Position numbers and translations under genes: made by a program | Origin: Marinifilum sp965230805 | Lineage (GTDB): Bacteria; Bacteroidota; Bacteroidia; Bacteroidales; Marinifilaceae | Direction: 5' to 3' | DNA: 64,000 nucleotides | Assembly (NCBI RefSeq): GCF_965230805.1 | Contig: NZ_OZ246019.1 | Coordinates: 1,178,001 to 1,242,000, forward strand | Notes under the pieces: model-generated | Seen by the model: only the letters and a program-made list of their open reading frames with translations | Databases searched by the model: none | Told to the model about the DNA's origin: nothing | Shown here: positions 17,435 through 25,581 of the stretch, piece by piece | Layout: the number at the start of each line of letters is the position of its first letter | Position numbering within the stretch: the first letter of the stretch is position 1

Positions 17435-19594
17435 CTAAGCTAAAATGTTATTTCTTTCGTAGATTTTCTTGTACTCATCAATAAAACCATACGAAATATC
17501 ATCAATTCGAAGTTCTCCTTTGGTGATGTGTCCTAAGGTTGAGAATGGTAGGCCACTTTCCATCATCAAATCAATAAATTCGTTTTCATTTTCCATGGAA
17601 ACCGATACCACAACCCTTCCCTGTGCTTCGCCAAATAAAAATGCGTCCATTCGAACCTCGGCAGGTGAAGTGATATCAAAGCCCAATCCCAAAGGCATAG
17701 CCGACTCAATCAAGTTAAAAAACAATCCACCTCGCTCTACACTATGTGCCGAACCGATTAATTTCGACTCGATTAGTTTTGCTGTAACAGTATTAATTTT
17801 CTTTTCCTCTTCAATATCGAAGTAAGGGATTCCGGCCTTGCATTTTTGATGATAAGAGCATAAATACTCTGAGCCGGAAATATCATTACGCGACTTACCA
17901 ATTAGGAAAATCATTTCTCCTTTATTTCTAAAAATATAAGACATATGATTTTCTTTATTCGGAAGCATTCCCATCATGGCAATAACAGGAGTAGGATTAA
18001 TAGCTTTTCTTTTTCCCAGCACCGAACTTTCGTTGTAAAAACTAACATTCCCTCCGGCCACAGGAGTTTCGAAGTGGGAACTGGCTTTGGCAATCCCTTT
18101 TATGGTTGCAACAAACTGCGAATACACACTCTCCTCGAGCGGACTGCCAAAATTTAAACAGTCGTTAATTGCCAATGGCTTTCCACCAGAACATACAATA
18201 CGTCGCGCAGCTCTTGCAATATTAATTTGTGCACCTATATATGGATTGTTTAAGGAATACACCGAATTACCGGAAACCGTAAAGCATATGGCTTTTTTAT
18301 CTTTTCCTAATAAAGCTATCTGGGCATCCGATGGTGAGTTAACTCTGGCCTCTTCCATATTCCGTTGCAAATGTTCCTTAATTACCAGGTTTGGATTGTT
18401 TACCATTTTACTAATAACCTTCCAGTAATTATCGGGTTCTGAAATGGTTTCAAGAAAGTCGATGTTATTATTACTTTCAAGCTCTTGAAACTTTCTCTCG
18501 GTTTTTGGAGCACCAAAACCCATCACCAAATCCTGTGCATTTACTTCGGCAACCACTTCTGAATTCTCAAAAAATTGAATGGTTTTATTTGAGCTTAAAA
18601 CACCTACTTCTTCACAAGTTACATTCCGATCATCAAAAGCCTTTTTAAGCATGCTTGATTTTTCCTCATCCACAACAATCATATATCTTTCCTGAGTTCT
18701 AGAGAGAAGAACCTCCTCAATTGTCATTCCTTCCTCACCCAGTGGAATTTTATTCAAATTCAGTTCCAAGCCGGTTTTTGCGTGTGCGCTAATCACCGAA
18801 CATGCATTTAATATTCCGGCCATATCCATATTTTCAACCCGGATTAAAGCATCTTGTTCATTCAATTGTAATATTACATCCGTTAATGTATTGCCCAAAT
18901 CAGGATCTCCTTTTGGAATGGTAAAACTCTCATTTTTTCCAAACACTCCTTCCGAACCAGTAGGATTACCAACGATAAACAAAACCTGTCCTACTTTCAG
19001 TTTTCGGTTGCTGAGTAACTTATCCTTAGGAACAAGCCCAGCTATCATTACATTTACTAATGGATTTGTATCATACGAAGAATTGTAGAAGATTTCACTT
19101 CCCATATCTTCTATGTAAAGAACATTAGAATAATCATTAATCCCCTTAATGATTTCTTCCATTAACCATTTTGTTCTGTCGAGAGTTGAATCTCCAAAAC
19201 GCAATGAATTCAATATAATTTGTGGTTTTGCTCCAAGCGAAACAATGTCTCTGCAAACATCGCCCACACATGTAGCTGCTCCTTGGTAAGGATCAATTCC
19301 CGACGGGTGATTATGAGTTCCCATTTTAAACACACAACATTCGCCATTTCCCAAATCAATAACTCCTGCATTAGCTTCCTGTGCTCCTGATACTATGTTA
19401 TCACCCTTATTGGGTAAGGATGAAATCCAGGAAGCTGAACTCCTATATGATAAGTTCTCTGACCACATTACAGAATAAATTTGCAATTCCAATAAATTTG
19501 GATCTCTGCCTAAACTCTGAACAATTTGATCATACGATTCTTTATTTATTCCTAGATTTTCTGCTATTTGAACTGAAACGTTTTGTCTTTCCAT
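17435..19594 (-). CDS. PurL-like protein (small FGAM synthase family) with altered active site
   Basis: This 719-aa protein aligns along its length with small PurL, the FGAM synthase subunit of purine synthesis. Recognisable parts are KMGTHNHPSGIDPYQGAAT, ILNSLRFGDS, NPLVNVMIAGLV, and in the second half NPYIGAQINIARAARRIV, LAINDCLNFGSP and PVAGGNVSFYNES. Several usually invariant residues differ. The catalytic His of MWSEHC (His32 in Thermotoga PurL) is Asn in MWSENLSY, the QDLGAGGL metal-binding segment reads ENMDMAGI, and SESQERM reads SRTQERY. A reduced or changed activity is inferred. No purS or purQ is adjacent. Whether another, canonical purL exists cannot be seen here. Confidence 0.8.
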   Translation of the reverse strand: MERQNVSVQIAENLGINKESYDQIVQSLGRDPNLLELQIYSVMWSENLSYRSSASWISSLPNKGDNIVSGAQEANAGVIDLGNGECCVFKMGTHNHPSGIDPYQGAATCVGDVCRDIVSLGAKPQIILNSLRFGDSTLDRTKWLMEEIIKGINDYSNVLYIEDMGSEIFYNSSYDTNPLVNVMIAGLVPKDKLLSNRKLKVGQVLFIVGNPTGSEGVFGKNESFTIPKGDPDLGNTLTDVILQLNEQDALIRVENMDMAGILNACSVISAHAKTGLELNLNKIPLGEEGMTIEEVLLSRTQERYMIVVDEEKSSMLKKAFDDRNVTCEEVGVLSSNKTIQFFENSEVVAEVNAQDLVMGFGAPKTERKFQELESNNNIDFLETISEPDNYWKVISKMVNNPNLVIKEHLQRNMEEARVNSPSDAQIALLGKDKKAICFTVSGNSVYSLNNPYIGAQINIARAARRIVCSGGKPLAINDCLNFGSPLEESVYSQFVATIKGIAKASSHFETPVAGGNVSFYNESSVLGKRKAINPTPVIAMMGMLPNKENHMSYIFRNKGEMIFLIGKSRNDISGSEYLCSYHQKCKAGIPYFDIEEEKKINTVTAKLIESKLIGSAHSVERGGLFFNLIESAMPLGLGFDITSPAEVRMDAFLFGEAQGRVVVSVSMENENEFIDLMMESGLPFSTLGHITKGELRIDDISYGFIDEYKKIYERNNILA

Positions 19595-19751
19595 AAAGCA
19601 ATTTTATTGGTGGTGAACATTTTAAAATTAAAAAAAATAAGATAGGAACACGAATTATGACTGTTGTTTTTACCTTTACCGTTCAATAAAACATTAAATG
19701 CAAAACAGGATACAAAATCATTAACAAAATAAATCAGAAATACAAACAAAA

Positions 19752-20510
19752 ATGAAAAAAATTGCTTTTATAACAGGTGCAACTGCCGGTATTGGAGAAG
19801 CTTGTGCTAAAAGAATGGCAAAAGCAGGATACGATCTAATCATATCGGGTCGAAGAGAAGAAAACCTAAACCAGCTCGAAAAGGAAATTATAAAAGAATC
19901 AAACTGTAAGATTTGCAAACTGGTTGTAGATGTTCGCAAACAGGAGGATGTGTTCGACAAAATAACCCAGCTTCCCAAAGAGTGGCAAAATATCGACTTA
20001 TTGATAAACAATGCCGGTTTGGCTGTTGGGATTTCTGCTATTCAGGATGGTGTGATTGATGATTGGGAAAGAATGATTGACACCAATATTAAAGGCTTAC
20101 TTTACATTACCAGAGCGGTTAGCCCATTAATGATTGAAAGAAAGAAAGGCCATATTATTAATGTTACATCAATTGCGGGCAAGGAAGTTTACCCGGGAGG
20201 AAATGTATATTGCGCTACCAAACATGCAGTAGATGCATTAACCAAAGGAATGAGAATTGACATGCTTCCTCACAATATTAAGGTATCATCTGTAGCCCCG
20301 GGAATGGTAGAAACAGAATTTTCTGTCGTTCGCTTCAAGGGAGATAAATCAAAGGCCGATCAGGTTTACAATGGTTTTACTCCCTTATACGCCGAAGATA
20401 TTGCCGATACGGTAGAATTTATTGCTAGTCGTCCGGCACATGTCAACATCAACGACGTATTGATTATGCCTACAGCCCAAGCTTCGGCAAGAGACCTTGT
20501 TCGAAATTAA
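19752..20510 (+). CDS. Short-chain dehydrogenase/reductase (YdfG-like)
   Basis: This 252-aa classical SDR has the NAD(P) motif ITGATAGIGEACAKRMAKAG with ISGRREENL (the Arg pair suggests NADP), then LLINNAGLAVG. The catalytic Ser is in INVTSIAGKEVYPGG and the YxxxK in YCATKHAVDAL. The C-terminal half (APGMVETEFSVVRFKGDKSKADQVYNG is the relevant stretch, residues about 180-205) resembles YdfG, an NADP-dependent 3-hydroxy acid / L-allo-threonine dehydrogenase. The substrate is inferred only. Repeat family 2 starts 3 bp after the stop codon. Confidence 0.88.
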   Translation: MKKIAFITGATAGIGEACAKRMAKAGYDLIISGRREENLNQLEKEIIKESNCKICKLVVDVRKQEDVFDKITQLPKEWQNIDLLINNAGLAVGISAIQDGVIDDWERMIDTNIKGLLYITRAVSPLMIERKKGHIINVTSIAGKEVYPGGNVYCATKHAVDALTKGMRIDMLPHNIKVSSVAPGMVETEFSVVRFKGDKSKADQVYNGFTPLYAEDIADTVEFIASRPAHVNINDVLIMPTAQASARDLVRN

Positions 20511-20513
20511 ATG

Positions 20514-20677
20514 AATACCAACATCAGCATGAAAAGAGTCACGTTTGCTTTTCATTTTGAGTTTGTTCTTCATTAAAAAAACATAGCCGTAGCTGCGGCT
20601 ATGTCTGCATCTTTTGACCTGTATACACTCAAAATTCTAAAAACAATTTAATCCTGATTGCATGATAAAACCTGCAT
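20514..20677 (+). repeat. Repeat family 2, copy after the SDR gene
   Basis: About 164 bp from AATACCAACATCAGCATGAA to GCATGATAAAACCTGCATT, with the same order of parts as 17258-17419. These include the internal mirrored pair TTTTGAGTTTGTTC / ACTCAAAATTC and a central hairpin ACATAGCCG-TAGCTG-CGGCTATGT. It begins directly after the SDR stop codon and could also serve as the gene's 3' hairpin. Confidence 0.6.
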
Positions 20678-20748
20678 TATTTTTGGTAAAATCTTATTTA
20701 AAATCAGAGAAAAATGTAAGGTGTATGTGAATTGATACGCATAAAAAG

Positions 20749-21125
20749 TTGAGCTTTTAACGTAAAAAACTGAACCTTTAACGTTTTTAGCTGAACTTTT
20801 CACATTAAAACCTGAGCTTTACACGTTAAACAGTGAACCCGTAACGTAAAAAGGTGAGGTTTTAATGTTACGAGCTTAAGTTTTGATGTTTTTTGCTGTC
20901 CTTTGAGGGTAGAAAAGCATGGTTTTTCATTAAAAGTTGAGCTTTTCACGTTAAAAGCTCAGGTTTTAACGTGAAAACTTGAGCCAGGAACGTTCACGGC
21001 TCAAGTTTTAACGTTCATAGCTCAGCTAAAAACGTTCATAGCTCAAGTTTTAATGTGAAAAGTTCAGCCATTAACATTAAAAGCACAAGAAATACCATAG
21101 AAAACTCGGTTGGTAATGTTAAAAG
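20749..21125 (+). repeat. Degenerate 21-bp tandem array, about 18 units
   Basis: The array is about 377 bp made of 18 units of 21 bp (one is 20 bp). The approximate consensus is CTGAG followed by the 16-bp palindrome CTTTTAACGTTAAAAG. Units differ at several positions each, yet the period holds without slipping. Most units begin with CTGA, TTGA, CTCA or GTGA. It contains no open frame of useful length on either strand. It is bounded by repeat family 2 on the left and TIR element copy C on the right. Confidence 0.85.
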
Positions 21126-21131
21126 CTTAAA

Positions 21132-21400
21132 TAACGTGAGTTAGACGTAAAATTCGTTCACAGTTTGATCTGATTTTGAGTAGAAATTTTCTCAAATTTT
21201 CGAAGGAATATCGGGATATTTCAAGAAGATTTGAGGAAATTTATGCCGAAAGCAGGCAAACACATAATGGAAAGTTCCCTTTACAACATCTTCACATTAA
21301 AAATTCCTCAAAATAGCCCGCTATTCTTTCCAAATTTTTAATGCAAATCTATCGCAAATATAACTTTCTGTGGATAGAATTTTACGTCGAACTCACGTTA
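21132..21400 (-). repeat. 269-bp TIR element, copy C (inverted)
   Basis: Same 269-bp length as copies A and B, but in opposite orientation: the end that carries CACAGTTTGATCTGATTTTG is on the left here. The termini TAACGTGAGTTAGACGTAAA and ...CGAACTCACGTTA form the inverted repeat. It abuts the last unit of the 21-bp array and lies 41 bp from the sensor kinase stop. Confidence 0.9.
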
Positions 21401-21441
21401 AATAATAATGTTGAAAGGTGAATGAATAGCAGAAATGAGTC

Positions 21442-24357
21442 TTAAGCTATTTTTATAAAATCTTTTAACTTATCGAGTAACAATTCCTTTTTTATTGGTT
21501 TTGAAATGTAATCGTCACAACCAATTTCAAGAGCCCTGTCTTTATCGCCATTCATTGCATAAGCTGTTTGTGCAATAATGATCATTTCCGGATAGAACTT
21601 TTTAATCTCGAGTGTTGCCTCCATTCCATCAATTTCCGGCATTCTCATATCCATTAAAATCAGGTCAATTTCAGATCCTCTTTCTTTACAAATTCGAATA
21701 GCCTCTCCTCCATTCTCTGCATGAATCACCTTGTACTTGCTTCGTTTTAAGATTGCTTCAATTAATTTGAAATTCGAAAGCTCATCCTCAGCCACCAATA
21801 TGGTAGGTTTATCATCTATTTCTGTTGCAGTTTTATCGCTCATTTTATGCTTTGGTTTTTCAGTTGACAAAATACAATCCAGAAACACACTAAATGTTGA
21901 TCCTTTGTTTAGCTCCGATTCCACTTCGATTCTGCCTCCCAACATATCCATAATTTTCTTTGAGATGGACAAACCCATTCCTGTTCCTCCGAATGTTCTT
22001 GTTATTGAATCGTCAACTTGTCTAAAACGGTCGAATATAATTTCCTTCTTATCTTGTTCTATCCCAACTCCGGTATCCTTCACATACAGATTTATTGTTT
22101 TACCACTAATCTTATATCCAAATTCAACATATCCTTCATTGGTAAACTTCAAGCCATTTTTAAACAAATTCATCACAACATTCAACAATCGCTGAAAATC
22201 TGTTTTTATCAGAACTTTATTAAAATTCGTATCAGGAACAAACTTAATTTCCAATCGCTCTTTATTCTCCAATTTGCGTTTTTCAATGGCTTGGCTTTTT
22301 ACCTCTTCAAAAAAGTTATCCAATAAAAATTCGTCATCTCTTCTTTCCATTCCTCCCGATTCTATCATGGTAAATTTTAAGATGTCCTCGATAATTTCGT
22401 GAAGCTGATTTCCGCTCTTATTAATAAGTTGAACAAATTCAAGAATTTCGTCAACACTCATCTTATTGTTACAAAGATTTGAAAATCCTATTACAGAGTT
22501 TAAAGGTGTTCTTAGTTCGTGAGAAACATTGGCAAGAAAAGCTGATTTCATTCGGTCTGATTCTTCAGCTTGAATTTTTGCCTCCATTAAATCCTTTTCA
22601 AATTGCTTGCGATCTGTAATGTCTTCTTTTGTAGCCATGTAGTGGGTAATCTTTCCAAAATCATCTTTAATGGCCGAAAAACTTGCCCTTTCCCAATAGA
22701 GTTCTTTGTTCTTTTTAACGTTCAGAAATTCGCAATTCCATTCTTGTCCTCGCACCAAATTCCTCCACATTTGCTCATAAACTTTCTTAGGGGTAAATCC
22801 AGATTTTAATATCCGAGGATTCTTTCCGATTACTTCTTCTTCTGTATACCCTGTAACCTGGCAAAATTTGGGATTCACATATTCTATATCACCGTATCGG
22901 TTGGTAATTACAATTGAAGCAGGACTTTGTTCCATAGATCGATACAAGGTCTTTAACTCCAATTCCTTATTTCTTCTGCTTACTCCAGTGGCAATCTGCA
23001 AGGATACAAGTTCTAATAACTTTAATGTGTCTGCATCCGGGTTAATAGGACTTCCAAACGAAGAAATTCCATAAACACCCAGCACTACATCATTATCAAT
23101 TAAAGGGAAGCCAATCCATCGTTTAGGTATTTCTGAAAGCGATAACTCATTCTTCCCAGCCAGATCTTTTATCTGACTTTCGTCCAGATTTAGCATTTTC
23201 TTCTCTTTTAATACCAAAGAACTGACTGATTCAGAGAAAGCGAGATTTCTATATTCACCAGAGCTTTGACTAAAAAGTCGTAAGTATTTTTTCATAGGCG
23301 AAATCAATTCCAAAAACATTTCTCCTGTTCCAATAACTGGTCGTAACAGTTTACCAATGCCTTGAACCAAATCTATTTGACTTGGAGCAGAATTTAACAG
23401 ATCAGTAGTCTCATAAATAATCTTCTCCTGTATCTGATTCCAAACCTTTTCGTTAATATTCCGATAAGTAGCATATACGGCGATTTTCTCGTTATCCAGA
23501 AAAATGGGTTTTCCGGTTACTTGAACATGTATCTGTTTTCCATATTTGGTTTGCCTAATCGTAGTAACATCCAAAAACTTACCTTGTGAAGTCTGCTTTG
23601 TATATGAGATTGCTTCTTCCTTAAAGTTTTCAGGTACAATAATATCGTTAATTAACTTCGATAAAACCTCTTCTTTTGAATATTCAAAAAGTTTTTCAAA
23701 CTCCTTGTTCACTCTAATCACCCTATCTTGATTATCAAGAATTACAATGGCCTCTGGTGAATTTTCAAATAGATTTTCAAAAAAGACTTTCTGCATACGC
23801 AACTCTTCTGAGTATTCCAGATTTTGCTTCATCTGCAAATTCAATTCGTAAGCCACGGTTATTTGGTTGGACAAAATACTTACAAATTTTAATGCCCTCT
23901 GTAAATTAAGATCTGCCCTTCTCTTTGAAACAATTCTATCTAAATCAAGTTTCTTTCCTTTAAGCTCTTCTTTGATCACAAATCCAGCATAAACAACAAA
24001 TCCAAAAACTTTACCTCTCAGCATAATGGGTATGGAAACCGCTTTAGTATATTCAAGATAAGTAAACTCATAATAATCTCTTGATTCTGCACAGTTCGAA
24101 TTGAACTCTTCTAAAATTTGGTCGAACCCTTTATTTATCCGACCAGTGATCCCATCCAATCCAATAGCAGATGGCTTGGGAGTGATATTACCTGTATAGT
24201 CTGTAAGATAACACGGGCAGTTGGATAAATAGCTAAAATCACGTAGCATCTCGACAGCACCAAATAGCAGCTTTCGAACATCCACTCCGTTTTCATTAAA
24301 TTTCTGTAAATTCTTTTCGACTTTAGGGTTTATATTGTTCATCATAAGTAGTAGCAA
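21442..24357 (-). CDS. Hybrid sensor histidine kinase/response regulator
   Basis: This 971-aa cytoplasmic protein has no membrane segment. In order it holds an N-terminal sensory domain (about 1-175, PocR/GAF-like, with SNCPCYLTDYTGN), PAS (about 190-310), a GAF-like domain (about 315-460) and a second PAS (about 465-585, QSPASIVITNRYGDIEYVNP). These are followed by HisKA with the phospho-accepting His in FLANVSHELRTPLNS, the HATPase domain with DTGVGI and GGTGMGLSI, and a C-terminal receiver with Asp in DLILMDMRMPEIDGMEA. The start may be five codons downstream (MNNINPK). It has no partner gene alongside, so the target of the relay is unknown. Confidence 0.92.
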   Translation of the reverse strand: MLLLMMNNINPKVEKNLQKFNENGVDVRKLLFGAVEMLRDFSYLSNCPCYLTDYTGNITPKPSAIGLDGITGRINKGFDQILEEFNSNCAESRDYYEFTYLEYTKAVSIPIMLRGKVFGFVVYAGFVIKEELKGKKLDLDRIVSKRRADLNLQRALKFVSILSNQITVAYELNLQMKQNLEYSEELRMQKVFFENLFENSPEAIVILDNQDRVIRVNKEFEKLFEYSKEEVLSKLINDIIVPENFKEEAISYTKQTSQGKFLDVTTIRQTKYGKQIHVQVTGKPIFLDNEKIAVYATYRNINEKVWNQIQEKIIYETTDLLNSAPSQIDLVQGIGKLLRPVIGTGEMFLELISPMKKYLRLFSQSSGEYRNLAFSESVSSLVLKEKKMLNLDESQIKDLAGKNELSLSEIPKRWIGFPLIDNDVVLGVYGISSFGSPINPDADTLKLLELVSLQIATGVSRRNKELELKTLYRSMEQSPASIVITNRYGDIEYVNPKFCQVTGYTEEEVIGKNPRILKSGFTPKKVYEQMWRNLVRGQEWNCEFLNVKKNKELYWERASFSAIKDDFGKITHYMATKEDITDRKQFEKDLMEAKIQAEESDRMKSAFLANVSHELRTPLNSVIGFSNLCNNKMSVDEILEFVQLINKSGNQLHEIIEDILKFTMIESGGMERRDDEFLLDNFFEEVKSQAIEKRKLENKERLEIKFVPDTNFNKVLIKTDFQRLLNVVMNLFKNGLKFTNEGYVEFGYKISGKTINLYVKDTGVGIEQDKKEIIFDRFRQVDDSITRTFGGTGMGLSISKKIMDMLGGRIEVESELNKGSTFSVFLDCILSTEKPKHKMSDKTATEIDDKPTILVAEDELSNFKLIEAILKRSKYKVIHAENGGEAIRICKERGSEIDLILMDMRMPEIDGMEATLEIKKFYPEMIIIAQTAYAMNGDKDRALEIGCDDYISKPIKKELLLDKLKDFIKIA

Positions 24358-24574
24358 TAGATTTCGAGAATCAGGCTTCGATATCTGTATACTGAAAATA
24401 GCTTATTTTGATACATTTTTCTATTAAAACTTAAATTATTGTAAAAGCTCAAAGGTGATACATAACAAACATTTATGAATTATTCTCAATAAAATACAGC
24501 TTGTAAATATTGATAAGTTATTAACTTAACCCAATTCAATTCCACTATCCTTAAAATTCATCAACAAAAACAAT

Positions 24575-24606
24575 TTTGTGGTCAGAACATTTTTTTAATA
24601 AATTTG
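24575..24606 (+). promoter_or_regulatory. Bacteroidota-type promoter (TTTG-N20-TAAATTTG)
   Basis: TTTG at 24575-24578 and TAAATTTG at 24599-24606 are separated by 20 bp, matching the -33/-7 consensus. The elements lie 20 bp before the ATG of the 186-aa gene, giving a very short leader. Confidence 0.65.
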
Positions 24607-24625
24607 ACGATATCCCTAACCAATC

Positions 24626-25186
24626 ATGCAAAAGTTAATCGGCTTTAACATCAAAAGAAACAAAAAGTTATTGGTTTCCGACATCATAAAATTTTACGAA
24701 GTAAGAGGTTATGAGCTAAAGGATGCTAATGCAACAGGTATGGTATTTATGCGTGGTAGCATCTGGGGAAATATGACATCATTGAACCCAACCAAATGGA
24801 AAACTAAAGTTGATATAGAAATAATTAAAAAAGAAAGACTTGATTACAACATCTATGCAAATTATAAATTTACAACTTCAGGTTTTTACCGATCCCAAAC
24901 GGAAGAGAATTATTACAATGAGGAACTAAATGCCTTTTCGAAAGCGATTAAAGATTTTGAAATCCATCCTGAATCTACTGAAGCTCTTGTTGAGATGGCA
25001 AACAAATCAAATTTTCAGTTAATCACAAAGTCATTATTGTTTGGGATTCCTATTGCAACTGTGCTAATCTTAATCACAAACAGTTTATTAACCAACAGAT
25101 TACCGGTAAGCATTGCCTGCCTAATTACTGCGATTTCCATTCTTACTTTTTACTTATTACTTATTGGTTTGCGCAAGAAAGCCTAG
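24626..25186 (+). CDS. Hypothetical protein with two C-terminal membrane segments
   Basis: I do not recognise this 186-aa protein. The first 130 residues are soluble, basic and rich in Tyr/Lys/Asn; a central stretch (KVDIEIIKKERLDYNIYANY) looks like beta strands. Two membrane helices follow at about residues 133-152 and 157-180, with a basic end GLRKKA. It has its own promoter and appears monocistronic between the sensor kinase (divergent) and the barrel gene. A membrane-tethered small sensor or envelope protein is possible, but nothing supports a specific role. Confidence 0.6.
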   Translation: MQKLIGFNIKRNKKLLVSDIIKFYEVRGYELKDANATGMVFMRGSIWGNMTSLNPTKWKTKVDIEIIKKERLDYNIYANYKFTTSGFYRSQTEENYYNEELNAFSKAIKDFEIHPESTEALVEMANKSNFQLITKSLLFGIPIATVLILITNSLLTNRLPVSIACLITAISILTFYLLLIGLRKKA

Positions 25187-25581
25187 AAATACCATTGCTT
25201 TAAAAAGATAGAATCCGAAAACAAATAAAAACCAGGCAGTTTTCGTTTTAATTTAGTTCGCCTATATTTTTTTTAAAACGTTTGCAACATGTTGTAAAAC
25301 TTATTTCAAACGTATGCGGAATTTAAACTTTATTAATAGTTTTGACCAAACGATTATAAAATCAAAGTACTGATAAGAATCGCGGCTAATAATTTGAAGT
25401 TTGATGTTTGCAAAGACCGTGAGAGCAATTTTCCGGTCTTTTGCTTTTTCTATTACTATCAGTATGAAACAAACAGGATTAAAATAATTAAACCCTCCCG
25501 ATAATGATTATTTTGAACTAGCGGCTTCCATCTGGCAAATAGATAAAAATATAAACCCATGAAACTGGTCTAAAATTGACA
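25187..25581. other. 395-bp gap with a terminator-like hairpin
   Basis: No ORF is credible here. A hairpin AAAGACCG-N14-CGGTCTTT followed by TGCTTTTTC lies at 25412-25445 and could end a small RNA running on the plus strand, or a long 3' UTR of the upstream gene. The segment 25502-25560 resembles 15476-15535 downstream of porT (shared core TTCCATCTG.CAAAT). Confidence 0.4.

Noticed and set aside
20749..21125. CRISPR array
   Set aside because: The units are contiguous 21-mers without constant-length unique spacers, the units are degenerate, and no cas genes are nearby.
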